Shown one piece after another: positions 22,701 to 34,700 of a DNA stretch of 64,000 nucleotides. The notes under the pieces were generated by a model. That model worked only from the letters and a program-made list of their open reading frames with translations, did no database searches and was not told the DNA's origin. The DNA is from Acanthornis magna (taxonomy: Eukaryota > Chordata > Aves > Passeriformes > Acanthizidae): contig JAWUZG010000357.1 of NCBI GenBank assembly GCA_036785705.1, positions 1 through 64,000 on the forward strand, in the 5' to 3' direction. Positions within the stretch are counted from its first letter, which is position 1. Every line of letters begins with the position of its first letter. A program made the translations under genes and the position numbers.

Positions 22701-25700
22701 GCCTCAGTTTCCCTTTGGGATCCATTTATTCCCATCCCATGCCTCAGTTTCCCTTGGGATCCGGTTATTCCCATCCCATGCCTCAGTTTCCCTTGGGATC
22801 CGGTTATTCTCATCCCATGCCTCAGTTTCCCAATGAATTCCAGTCATTCCCCCATCCCGTGCCTCAGTTTCCCTGTGGGATCCGGTTGTTCTCACCCTCT
22901 GCCTCAGTTTCCCCCTTCAGATCCAGTTATTCCCACCTCATGCCTCAGTTTCCCTGTGGGATCTGGTTATTCCCATCCTGTGCCTCAGTTTCTCTTTGGA
23001 ATTTGGTTATTCCCATCCCGTGCCTGCTTCCCAATGAACTCTGGTCATTCCCCCACCCCGAATCCACTCTTGGGACAGCACCAATCTCATCCTCTCCCCA
23101 CCTTCCATCCCATTCCCGATATTCCCCGAATTCCCGCCATTCCCAAAATTCCCAGAATACCCAGAATTCCCAGAATTCCCGGCACTCACTCTCCGGCGGC
23201 GCTTTTGGACAGGGAATAGACCGAGATGAGCTGCACATCGGTGGCCAGCGGCGCTCCCAGCTCGGCCAGGACGCGCCTGAAGGAGAGGAAGGGGCGCTCC
23301 GGGACGAAGGCTCGTTCCTGATGGACCTGCGGATCAGGATCGGGATCGGGATTGGGATCGGGATCGGGATTGGGATCGGGATTAAGGGGGGCTCGATCCC
23401 TGCCCCCTCCAAAAAGTTCCCCCAAAAAATTCCCGCCCTCCCCGTTGCCCACCTCGTCCGCCAGCAGCAGCAGGGGCTCCTCGGCCGCCAGGCGAATGAT
23501 GCTCTCCATGTCCGCCCGGCTGAGGACGTGCCCTGCGGGGAGAGGGAAACTGAGGCACGGGATGGGGGAATGACAGGAATCCATTGGGAAACTGAGGCAC
23601 GGGGTGGGGGAATGACGGGAATTCGTTGGGAAACTGAGGTACGGGGTGGGGAAATGACGCAAATTCATTGGGAAACTGAGGCACGGGGTGGGGGAATGAA
23701 TGGAATCCATTGGGAAACTGAGGCACGGGATGCGGGAATGACAGGAATTCATTGGGAAACTGAGGCACGGGTTGGGGGAATGACTGGAATCCATTGGGAA
23801 ACTGAGGCACGGGGTGGGGAAATGATGGGAATTCATTGGGAAACTGAGGCACGGGGTGGGGGAATGACGGGAATTCACTGGGAAACTGAGGCACGGGGTG
23901 GGGGAATGACGAGAATTCATTGGGAAACTAAGGCACGGGATGGGGAAAGGTCCGGAATTCATTGGGAAACTGAGGCACAGGATGGGGAAATGACGGGAAT
24001 TCATTGGGAAACTGAGGCACGGGATGGGGAAATGACGGGAATTCATTGGGAAACTGAGGCACGGGATGGGGAAATGACGGGAATTCATTGGGAAACTGAG
24101 GCACGGGATGGGGAAAGGTCCAGAATTTATTGGGAACTGAGGCACGGGATGGGGGAATGACGGGAATTCACTGGGAAACTGAGGCACGGAATGGGGAAAG
24201 GTCCGGAATTCATTGGGAAACTGAGGCACGGGATGGGGGAATTACTGGAATTCATTGGGAAACTGAGGCACGGGATGGGGGAATGACGGGAATTCACTGG
24301 GAAACTGAGGCACGGGATGGGGGAATTACTGGAATTCATTGGGAAACTGAGGCACGGGATGGGGGAATGACGCAAATTCATTGGGAAACTGAGGCACAGG
24401 ATGGGTATTGGACGGGAATTCATTGGGAAACTGAGACACGGGATGGGGGAATGACGGGAATTGATTTGGAAACTGAGGCACGGGGTCGGGGAATGACCAG
24501 AATTTACTGGGAAACTGAGGCATGGGATGGGGGAATGATGGGAATTCATTGGGAAACTGAGGCATGGATTGGGAATAACCAGATCCCACAGGGAAACTGA
24601 GGCACGGGGTGGGAATAACCCAATCCCAAGGGGAAACTGAGGCACGGGATGGAAATAACCGGATCCCAAAGGGGGAAACTGAGGCACAGGTTGGGAATAA
24701 CCAAATCCCAAAGGGAAACTGAGGCACAGGGTGAGAATAACCGGATCCCTAAGGGAAACTGAGGCACAGGGTGGGAATAACCGGATCCCTAAGGGAAACT
24801 GAGGCACAGGGTGGGAATAACCAGATCCCTAAGGGAAACTGAGGCACAGGGTGGGAATAACCAGATCCCTAAGGGAAACTGAGGCACAGGGTGGGAATAA
24901 CTGGATGCTAAAGGGGGAAACTGAGCCACGGGTTGGGAATAATCAGATCCCAAAGGGAAAATGAGGCACGGGACGGGAATAACCGGATCCCACAGGGAAA
25001 CTGAGGCAGGGCCGGCTCCACCCCACACTCACCCGTGGGGTCCCCGGGGTTGACCACCCACAGCACCTTGGGCTGGCAGCGGCTCCGCGCTTCCCGCACT
25101 TCCCGGCGCAGCACAGCCACGTCCACGGCCCAGCCCCGGGACTCATCCAGAGGGTAGGGCACGGGCACGGCCCCCGCCAGCCCCGCGGCCGCCGCGCACA
25201 GCGAGGGGCCCGGCACCGGCACCAGGACCCCCGCGGGCTGCGCCGGGGCCGGGGATGTCACCAGGGACAGCACGAACTGGGAATGGGCAATGGGATCGGC
25301 GGGGTCTGTAGGGTCTGCGGGGTCTGCACTCCCGGCTTGAGGTCCCCATTCCCAATTCAAGGTCCCCTTCCCATTTCAGGATCTCCATTCCCGATTTGGG
25401 ATCCCCACTCCCAGTTCAGTATCCCCATTTCCTGTTGGGATTTCCATTCCCAGTTCAGGATCCCCATTCCCGGTTTGGGATCCCCATTCCCCGTTGGGAT
25501 CTCCATTCCCCGTTCAGGATCCCCACCCAGTCTGGGATCCCCATTCCCGGTTCACTATCTCCACTCCCAGTTCAGGAACCCCATTTCCTGTTGGGATCTC
25601 CATTCCCAGTTCAGGATCCCCATTCCCAGTTCATTGTCTCCACTCCCAGTTTGGGATCCCCATTCCCAGATCCCATTCCTGATTTGAGGTTCCCATTGCA

Positions 25701-28378
25701 GTTTGGGATCCCATTCCCAGATCCCATTCCTGATTTGAGGACCCCACTCCCAGTTCAGGATCCCATTCCCAGACCTGGATCCCATTCCTGGTCCCGAATC
25801 CCATTCCCAATTGAAGGTCCCCCTTCCCATTCCCGATTTAAGGTCCCCAGTCCCAGTTCAGATCCCATTCCCAGATCCTATTCCTGGTCCCAGATCCCAT
25901 TCCCGGTTTGAGGACCCCACTCCCAGTTCAGGATCCTATTCCCAGATCCCATTCCTGGTTTGAGGACCCCACTCCCAGTTCAGGATCCTATTCCCAGATC
26001 CTATTCCCAGTTTGAAGACCCCATTCCCAGTTCAGGATCTTATTCCCAGATCCCATTCCCAGTTTGAGGACCTCACTCTCAGTTCAGATCCCATTCCCAG
26101 ATCCTGTTCCCGGTTTGAGGACCCACTCCCAGTTCAGGATCCCATTCCCATTCCCAGATCCTATTCCTGGCCCCAGATCCCATTCCTAGTTTGAGGACCT
26201 CACTCCCAGTTCAGGATCACATTCCCAGATCCTATTCCTGATCCCAGATCTTGTTCCCAGTTTGAGGACCCCACTCCCAGTTCAGATCCCATTCCCAGAT
26301 CCCATTCCCAGTTTGAGGACCCCACTCCCAGTTCAGTACCCATTCCCGACCCCATTCCCACTTTCGGGGTCTCACCGGGAGGATGGTGGCGGTGCCACTG
26401 CACAGGACGACATTTCGGGGGTCACTGGGAATTCCATCCCGGAATTCCAGGAACCGGGAAACCCTGGCCGGGACCCCATGGGATCGGTGCTCGTGGTTGT
26501 ATCCCCCTGTGGGAACAGGAACCCCAAATCCAGCGGGATCGTGGGGAAATCCCAGGGGATCGCTGGGAAGGAGTTGGGAGTGGGAATCCCACGGATTGGG
26601 CACCCCATAAATTCTTTTGGGGCCCCTTGGGGGTACGGACACCCCATAAATCAAACGGACACCCCACATATTTTTTGGGGGCACCCCATGGGTTTGGGCA
26701 CCACAAAAGTCAAACAGAAACCCCATAAAGCAAATAGGAACACCAGGGGCTGGTCTGGGCCCCCCCAAAGATCCGGGCACCCCATAAATCAAACGGACAC
26801 CCCATAGATTGTTCTGGAACACCCCGTGGGTCTGGGCACCCCATAACTCAAACAGAAACCCCACAACTCTAACGGGAACCCCATAACTCAAACGGGAACC
26901 CCATAACTCAAATAGGACCACCAGGGGCTGGTCTGGGATGCCCCAAGGATCTGGACGCCCCATAAATCAAATGGACACCCCATAGAGTGTTCTGGAACAT
27001 CTCGTGGGTCTGGGCACCCCATAACTCAAATGGGAACTCCATAGCTCAACTAGGAACACCAGGGGTTGGTCTGGGACACCCCAAGGATCTGGACACCCCA
27101 TAAATCAAATGGACACCCCATAGATTAGTTGGGGGCACCCCATAACTCAGAAACCCCACAACTCGAACAGGAACCCCATGGATTATTTGGGGCACCCCAT
27201 AACTCACAAACCCCATAAATCAAATAGGAACCTCATAATTCGAATAGGAACCCCATAGAGTGTTTGGGGGCACCCCATAACTCACAAACCCCATAACTCA
27301 AGCAGGAACCCCACGGATGGTTTGGGGCCACTCCACGGATCCGGGACACCCCATAACTCTTCCCACGGCCCCTCCCGGGACTCCCCCGCCCAGGGGACAC
27401 CCCCGGGTGACCCCAAATCCCTTTGGGGTCGGTCCCACCGATGTTCCCCGCGTCCATCTCCCGCAGGATGCTCCGCGCGCGGCCCCGCGCGGCCTCGGGG
27501 AGCGCCGGGGAGTCCAAGAGCTCGGGAAGAGCACAGGCGGCCAAAATCTGGGAATGGGGACAGGGATTGGGGTGCGGGGGGACCTGGGGACACGCGGGGA
27601 CATTCCCGGGGGGACCTGAGGGGACACGGGGGGACGTTCCCGGTGGTACCCGAGGAGAGGGATTGAGGATTGGATGGACACGGGGACACGGGGGGACATT
27701 CCCGGTGGGACATTGCCGGTGCGACCTGAAGCCCTGGGGGGACACGGGGGGACATTCCCGGTGGGACACTCCCGGTGGGACCTGGGGACAGGGATCGAGC
27801 CCTGGGGGGACACGGGGGAGCATTCCCGGGGGGACCTGGGGGACATTCCCAGGAGTACCTGGAGCCCTGGGGGGACAGGAGGGGACATTCCCGGAGGTAC
27901 CTGAGGAGTGGGATTGAGCCCCAGGGGACACGAGGGGACATTGCCGGTTGGACCTGGGGGGACAGAGGGACATGGGGGGACGTTCCCGGGGTACCCAGGT
28001 AATGGGATCGGAGATTGGGGGACACGGGGGGACATTCCCGGTGGGACACAGGGGAGAGAAGAGGGGACATTCCCGGTAGGACCTGAGGAGTGCGATCGAG
28101 CCCTGGGGGACAGGAAGGGACATTCCCGGTGGGACACAGGGACACGGGGGGACAAGAGGGGACATTCCCGGTAGGACCTGAGGAGTGCGATCGAGCCCTG
28201 GGGGACAGGAAGGGACATTCCCGGTGGGACATTCCCGGTGGGACGTTGCCGGTACCTGGCGCAGGAGGGGAAGTGGCTCCCGGCCCATGGCGTGAGGGTC
28301 GTCGCCGCTGCAGTCCAGGGGTGGCACGGGTGGCACTGCAGTCCCCAACGTCCCCGGTGTCCCCTCGGCCGCCGCCAT
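16787..28378 (-). CDS. Alanine-aminotransferase-like gene, left arm (probable pseudoenzyme, 452 aa)
   Basis: This gene is homologous to GPT along its whole length. Exons, 5' to 3': 28378-28256, 27547-27439, 26506-26376, 25276-25033, 23532-23453, 23326-23190, 22430-22259, 20984-20829, 19243-19128, 16877-16787. Exon lengths and phases mirror GPT (109, 131, 244, 80, 137 and 156 bp exons are identical in size) and the frame stays open to TGA. The start is the only ATG in frame in the first exon (MAAAEGTPG). The Schiff-base lysine is kept in YSLSKSAAG, as is Asp in LLADEV. However, the PLP-phosphate loop is CSGTAT instead of TGASDA, NPGNPTG has become NPGDPTG, QYPLY is GPSLC, ADEVY is ADEVH, and the carboxylate-binding Arg of YHFR is lost (AHLG). 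Catalysis is therefore doubtful (inference). The gene lies head-to-head with its sister at 28762 and is the left arm of an inverted duplication. A CATAAA in the minus sense near 16710 may serve as its poly(A) signal. Confidence 0.85.
16905..19100. repeat. CCCAACATCCCAAAATCC minisatellite (left arm, last intron)
   Basis: A 2.2-kb array of an 8-20 bp unit (ATCCCAAAATCC, AACATCC, CTGATATC) fills the last intron of the left-arm ALT-like gene. The right-arm gene has the reverse-complement family in the matching intron (34485-35255), only about a third as long. Confidence 0.9.
19290..20805. repeat. CATGTCCCCAGGATGTCCCA minisatellite (left arm)
   Basis: Units of about 20 bp built from CCATGTCCCCAGGA and CACCCCATATCC fill the left-arm intron between exons ending at 20829 and starting at 19243. 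The equivalent right-arm intron (33520-34320) carries the same family in reverse orientation. Confidence 0.9.
21000..22200 (+). repeat. (GGGATT)n-derived array (left arm)
   Basis: This array contains GGGATT hexamers with GGGGTG interruptions and a higher-order unit of about 110 bp containing GGGGTGCAGATGTGAATGGGGATT. It ends in GGGATGGGAT/GGGACGGGAC pentamers. It lies in the ALT-like intron between 22259 and 20984 and is G-quadruplex prone on the plus strand. Confidence 0.9.
22465..23010. repeat. TGCCTCAGTTTCCC minisatellite, plus orientation
   Basis: Units of about 48 bp, TGCCTCAGTTTCCCTTGGGATCCGGTTATTCCCATCC-like (described, not a single exact copy), lie in the left-arm ALT-like intron between exons ending at 23190 and starting at 22430. 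The same family appears in reverse orientation at 23540-25015. Confidence 0.88.
23540..25015. repeat. GGGAAACTGAGGCACGGGATGGGG minisatellite
   Basis: About 33 copies of a 40-48 bp unit (GGGAAACTGAGGCAC, then GGGATGGGGAATGACGGGAATTCATT or GGGTGGGAATAACCAGATCCC) fill the left-arm intron between 25033 and 23532. The right-arm intron at 31810-32300 holds only about 11 copies. Confidence 0.92.
25320..26350. repeat. CCCAGTTCAGGATCCCATTCC minisatellite
   Basis: Units of 24-50 bp (GATCCCATTCCCAGTTCAG, GTTTGAGGACCCCACTCC) fill the left-arm ALT-like intron between 26376 and 25276. The matching right-arm intron has unrelated ACAGATCC repeats. Confidence 0.88.
26590..27350. repeat. CACCCCATAACTCAAACAGGAACC minisatellite
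   Basis: Units of 20-25 bp of the form CACCCCATAAATCAAACGG and GGAACCCCATAACTCAAA fill the left-arm intron between exons ending at 27439 and starting at 26506. Confidence 0.88.
27570..28250. repeat. GGGGACATTCCCGGTGGGACC minisatellite
   Basis: Units of about 25-60 bp (ACATTCCCGGTGGGAC, GATCGAGCCCTGGGGGACA) fill the first intron of the left-arm ALT-like gene. Confidence 0.88.
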
Positions 28379-28761
28379 GGCTGTAACGGCGGCGGTGGCG
28401 AAGCGCCAGGGGGAGGGGACATGGAAGGGACGGAGACGGGACAGGAGCGGGGTGGGGACTGGGACAGGGAAAAGGGGTGGGAAAGGGATAATGGGGGAAT
28501 TGGGGTGGGAAATGGGGCAGGGGTTTCCCCGGTTATGGGGTGGCATCGCTTAGGGACCCCCCCCGTGCCCGGGACCCCTCGGTGTCCCCGTGTCACCCGC
28601 GGCACGTGGCAGCAGCGGGGTCAGGACCTGGGCACGACCCTAATCATTAACCCGGGCCCTAAACATTAACCCGGACCCCAAACATTAACCCAGACCCCAA
28701 ACATTAACCCGGAGCCCTCCCCCTGGCCGAGCTTCTCAAAGATCCCGATCCCGTTCCGGCC
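28379..28761. promoter_or_regulatory. Shared 5' spacer of the two head-to-head ALT-like genes
   Basis: Only 383 bp separate the two start codons, which point away from each other, so this is the likely bidirectional promoter. It holds a G-rich block (28430-28520) and four copies of CAAACATTAACCCGGACCC or close variants (28637-28710). It is not itself a visible palindrome, so the centre of the inverted duplication is interrupted by unique DNA. No TATA box is obvious. Confidence 0.5.
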
Positions 28762-31700
28762 ATGGCGGCCCTGGGCACCTCGGGGGACTCCGGTGTCCCC
28801 CTGGCTCCGGTGACACCGCGGCGGGAGGGGCTCGGTGGCATCGAGGAGGAGCTGGCACCGGTGAGACCTCCAGGGGACCCCCAGGGTCACCCAGGGACCC
28901 GCGGGATCCACGGAATCCCAAAATTCCCGGAGCTCCAGGGGTCCCCAGGGCCACCCAGGGGTCCCCAGGGCCACCCAGGGACCCGCGGGATCCACGGAAT
29001 CCCAAAATTCCCGGAGCTCCAGGGGTCCCCAAGGTCACCCAGGGACCCTCAGGGTCCCACAGGATCCACAGAATCCCAAAATTCGCAGAGCCCCAGGAGT
29101 CTCCAAGGCCACCTAGGGAACTCCAGGGTCACTCAGATCCCAACAGGACCCACACGATCCCAAAATTCCCAGAGTCCCATGGGTCCCCAAGGCCACCCAG
29201 ACCCCCACAGGGTCCCCACCCCCCGTGACCCCAAAGCCACCGCCGTCCTCCCGTCCCCGTGTTCCCCTCCAGCTCTGCCTTTTCCCCACATTCCCACCCC
29301 GGGATTCCCACCTGGGTTCATCCCTGGGATTTGGGGACAGCAGGGTGACGCCTCCTCTTGTCCCCAAGGCCGTCCCCGATGTCACCCAGGGCCACTCCAA
29401 GGAGGCGCCTGCATTCCTGCGGCAGGTAACGGGAACATCCCGGGGGAATATCCCGAGGGAATGTCCCGGGAAGTGTCAGGGTCTTGGGGACAGCGGTGTC
29501 CCCACAGGTGGCTGCCATCTGCGCCTATCCCGCGCTCCTGGAAAATGGGGACATCCCCGAGGAGGCCAAGGGACACGCGAGAAGGATCCTGCGGGAATTG
29601 CAGGGCGGGAGCCCAGGTGGGGAATGGGATATGGGCAATGGGGTGGGGATGGGGTGAGGATGGGATGAATGGGATATGGGGAATGGGATGTGGGGAATGG
29701 GATGTGGAGAATGGGGTGGGAATGGGATAAATGGGATATGGGGAATGGGATATAGGGAATGGGGTGGGAATGGGATAAATGGGATATGGGGAATGGGATA
29801 TGGGGAATGGGATATAGGGAATGGGGTGGGAATGGGATAAATGGGATATGGGGAATGGGATATAGGGAATGGGGTGGGAATGGGATAAATGGGATATGGG
29901 GAATGGGATATGAGGATAAATGGGATATAGGGAATGGGGTGGGAATGGGATAAATGGGATATGGGGAATGGGATATAGGGAATGGGATAAATGGGATATG
30001 GGGAATGGGATATAGGGAATGGGGTGGGAATGGGATAAATGGGATATGGGAAATGAGATATGGGGAATGGGGTGGGAATGGGATAAATGGGATATGGGCA
30101 ATGGGATATGGGCAATGGGATAAATGGAATACGGCGAATGGGATATGGGGAGTGGGATAAATGTGATATAGGAAATGGGATACAGGGAATTGGGTGGGGA
30201 TGGGATATGGGGAATGGGATGGAGAATAGGATGGGGAATGGGGTGTGGGGAATGGGATGGGATAAATGGGTTATGGGTAATGGGATGAGGGAATGGGATA
30301 TGGGGAAGGGGGTGGGAATGGGATAAAAGGGATGCAGAGAATGGGATATGGGAAATGAGGTGGGAATGGGGTGGGGATAGGATGAATGGGATACAGGGAA
30401 TGGGATACAGGGAATTGGATGGGGATGGGCAACAGGGAATGGGATGGGGAATGGGATATGAGGAATGGGATACGGGGAATGGGATATGGAGAATGTGATG
30501 GGGAACAGGATATGGGGAATGGGATATGGGGAATAGGATAAATGGGATGCAGGGAATGGGATACGGGGAATTGGGTGGGGATGGGATACAGGGAATGGAA
30601 TGGGGAATGGGATGTGGGGAGTGGGATAAGGGGAATGGGATGGGGAGTGGGAGGGGGGAATGGGATATGGGGAATGGGGTGGGGAATGGGATATGGAGAA
30701 TGGGATATGGGAAATGGGATGGGAATAGGATACAGGGAATGGATATGGAGAATGGGATACAGGGAATGAATATGGAGAATGGGATACAGGGAATGGATAT
30801 GGGGAATGGAATATGGGGAATGGGGTAGGGGAATGGGGTGGGAGTGGATTCGGGGAATGGGATAAATGGGATACAGGGAATGGGATATGGGGAGTCACCA
30901 GGTTCAGGGACAGATCTGCGGACAAACATCACTCCGGGACAGGCTGGGTGTGGCACCCCAGGATACAGAGAACCCCCAGATCCGGGCACAGATCCCGGGA
31001 CAGATCCCGGGGCAGATCCTGGGACATTCCAGTCCCAAATCCATGGGCACTTCCCTCTCCATAGGCGCCTACAACCTGGAGTACGTGACGGGCGCGGTGG
31101 CGGCGCGGGTGGCTCGGTTCCTGGAGCACCGCGATGGTGGCATCGCCTGCCACCCCCAGAATGTCGTGCCCTGCGCAGGCACCGCGGCCGCACTGGTGGT
31201 GAGCGAGGGGACAGCGGGGTGGCCTTGGGGACAGCGGTGACACTGGGGATGGATCTGGGGGATAGATCGGGGGACGGATCCCTGGGACAGATCTGGGGAC
31301 GGATGTGCCATAGGGAATGGGATACAGGGGTGGGCACAAGATCCAGAGACGGATCCCAGGACAGATCCGGGAGTGGATCTGGGGATGGATGTGCCACAGG
31401 AAGGGGAATGGGATACAGGAATGGGCATGGGATGGGGAATGGGATATGGGGATGGGGATGGGCAGCAGATGTGGGGACAGATTCCAGGACAGATCCCTGG
31501 ACAGATCCTGGCACAGATCCCAGGACAGATCCCATAACAGATTTTATCCCTGCAGGACATGCTGTCCCTGGTAACATCCCCGGCCCCGGCGCTGCCCGCG
31601 GGGGTCCTGGTGCCGGTGCCGGGCCCCTCGCTGTGCGCGGCGGCCGCGGGGCTGGCGGGGGCCGTGCCCGTGCCCTACCCTCTGGATGAGTCCCGGGGCT

Positions 31701-34700
31701 GGGCCGTGGACGTGGCTGTGCTGCGCCGGGAAGTGCGGGAAGCGTGGAGCCGCTGCCAGCCCAAGGTGCTGTGGGTGGTCAACCCCGGGGACCCCACGGG
31801 TGAGTGTGGGGTGGAGCCGGCCCTGCCTCAGTTTCCCTGTGGGATCCGGTTATTCCCGTCCCGTGCCTCAGTTTCCCTTTGGGATCTGATTATTCCCAAC
31901 CCGTGGCTCAGTTTCCCCCTTTAGCATCCGGTTATTCCCACCCTGTGCCTCAGTTTCCCAATGAATTCCCGTCATTCCCCCATCCCGTGCCTCAGTTTCC
32001 CAATGAATTCCCGTCATTCCCCCATCCCGTGCCTCAGTTTCCCAATGAATTCCTGTCATTCCCCCATTCCGTGCCTCAGTTTCCCAATGAATTACCGTCA
32101 TCCTCCATCCCATGCCTCAGTTTCCCAATGAATTACTGTCATCCTCCATCCCATGCCTCAGTTTCCCAATGAATTCCCGTCATTCCCCCATCCTGTGCTT
32201 CAGTTTCCCAATGAATTCCAGTAATTCCCCCCAACCCGTGCCTCAGTTTCCCAATGGATTCCAGTCATTCCCCCATCCCGTGCCTCAGTTTCCCTCTCCC
32301 CACAGGGCACGTCCTCAGCCGGGCAGACATGGAGAGCATCATTCGCCTGGCGGCCGAGGAGCCTCTGCTGCTGCTGGCGGACGAGGTGGGCACTGGGGAG
32401 GGTGGGAATTTTTTGGGGGAATTTTTTGGGGGGGGGAGAGATTGAGCCCCCCCTTAATCCCGATCCCAATCCCGATCCTGATCCGCAGGTCCATCAGGAA
32501 CGAGCCTTCGTCCCGGAGCGCCCCTTCCTCTCCTTCAGGCGCGTCCTGGCCGAGCTGGGGGCACCTCTGGCCACTGATGTCCAACTCATCTCTGTCTATT
32601 CCCTGTCCAAAGGCATCGCGGGGTGAGTGGGAATTCCCAAAAAATCCCAATCCCGCCGGAATTACCCCGTTCCGGCCATTCCCACGATGCTGTGTCCCAG
32701 GGGAGGGACCCGGGCGGGATTCCTGGAGCTGGTGAACATCGACCGGAGCGTTCTGAGGAACTTCTACACCTGGGGGCTCTCGGTGTATCCGCCCATCCTG
32801 GGCCAGGTGATGCTGGATGCAGCCATGGATCCCAATGAAGCGGCCATGGAGGAGGTGGGGAGGGATGGTGCATCCCCTACCTGTTCCCATTGCGAATTTA
32901 TTCCGTTCCCATCGCAGTCCCGTCTTGCCCCATCCTTATCTCAAGCCCTGTCCCCATCCCATCCCATCCCATCCCATCCCCATCTCAACCCCATCCTTAT
33001 CCCAGTACCTTCTCCATGCCCACCCCAATCCCAATCCCACCCCAATCCCATCCCTATCCAAATCCTACCCCCATCCCACCCTAATCCCAATCGCACCCCA
33101 ATCCCTATCTCAAACCCAATCCCACCCCAATTCGCATCCCATTCCCAATCCCAATCTCACCCTAATCCCAGTATCACCCCAATCTCTGTCTCAAAAACCC
33201 AATCCCACCCCAATCCCAATCTCCACCCAATCCCAATCCCATCCCAATCTCCACCCCATTCCCGATCCCAATCCCGGTGCCGCTCCCGCCCAGCACCGCC
33301 GGGATCTGTGCCGGGATTTGGCCACCAACGCGCGGCGGCTGCAGGAGGAGCTGGGCCGCACCCCCGGGATGGAGTGCCAGCCCCCGGCCGGGGGTCCCCG
33401 CGCCTTCCCCCGCGTCCACATCCCGCCCCGCGCCCGGAGCCAGGCCCGGGTGAGCCCCGGGATGGGGCAGGAAAGGGCTGGGGGTGGGGACAGCAGCAAC
33501 GGGGACACGGCCCGGTGGGGTGGGGTGTCCTGGGGACATAGGACATCCTGGGGACATGGGATGGGCTGGGGACATGGCATGTCCTGGGGATATGGGATGT
33601 CCTGGGGATATGCGACATCCTGGGGATATGGGATGTCCTGGGGACATGGGATGGGCTGGGGACATGAGATGGGCTGGGGACATGGCATGTCCTGGGGATA
33701 TGGGATGTCCTGGGGATATGGGACATCCTGGGGACACGGGATGTCCTGGGGACACGGGATGGGCTGGGGACATGGCATGTCCTGGGGATATGGGATGTCC
33801 TGGGGACAGGAGCCACCCCAGGGCCATGGGACACTGCAGAAGGGGGGACATGGGACCTTGCAGGGCATGGGGTTCCCGTGGGACAGGGGACACTGCAGGG
33901 ACATCTTGGGGACATCTCAGTGTGTGGGGAGTCCTGGGGACAGGGCCCTGGGGAAGATGGGATATGATGGGAGCACAGGTGACCCTGGGGACAGCAGGAA
34001 TGGGGCACCCTGGAGACAGGGGACACTCCAGGGATAGGGGGCACTTGGAGGGGTGTGGGGAACCCTCTGGGGTGGGACGTGCTGGGGATGTGGGACGCTC
34101 TGGGGACATGGGACATTCTGGGGACACAGGACAGTGTGGGATTGTGGGGAACCCCAGGGATATGGGGTGTCCTGGGGATATGGGACACCCTGGGGACATA
34201 GGACACTGTGGGATTGTGGGGATCCTTCTGGGATGGGACAGTGAGAACATGGGACCCCCTGGGGACACTGCGGGTGTCCGGCACCCCCTGGGGACAAGGC
34301 CACCCCGATGTCCCCGCGGTGCCGGCGCTGTCCCAGCCTCTCCGTGCCCTCCGCAGGCGCTGGGGCTGGAGCCTGATGTCTTCTTCTGCCAGAAGCTGCA
34401 GGAGGCCACGGGGCTGGAGGTGGCCCCGGGGAGCCACTTCGGGATGAGGGGGGACAGAGATGCCCACCTGGGGTATGGGGGGACATGGGGGGGGAATTGG
34501 GGTTTTGGGATGTGGCGTGTTGCGATTTTGGGATTGTTTGATGTTGGGATTTTGGGATATTGGGGGTTGGGTTTTGGATTTTGGGATTTTGAAGATTAGG
34601 TCATTGGGATTTTGGGATTTTGGGTTTGGAGTTGAGACTTGGGTTTTGGATGTTGGGATTTAAGGATATTGGGATTTTGGGATGTTGAGTGTTGGATAGT

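Noticed and set aside
22364..24160. 598-codon open frame on the plus strand
   Set aside because: It runs through CAGTTTCCC minisatellites whose unit length keeps the frame open; it lies antisense to real ALT-like exons and its product is a simple repeat.
29382..31577. 731-codon minus-strand open frame rich in Ser/Pro/His/Ile
   Set aside because: It is the complement of the GGGATATGGGGAAT array and of real plus-strand ALT-like exons; composition is purely repetitive.
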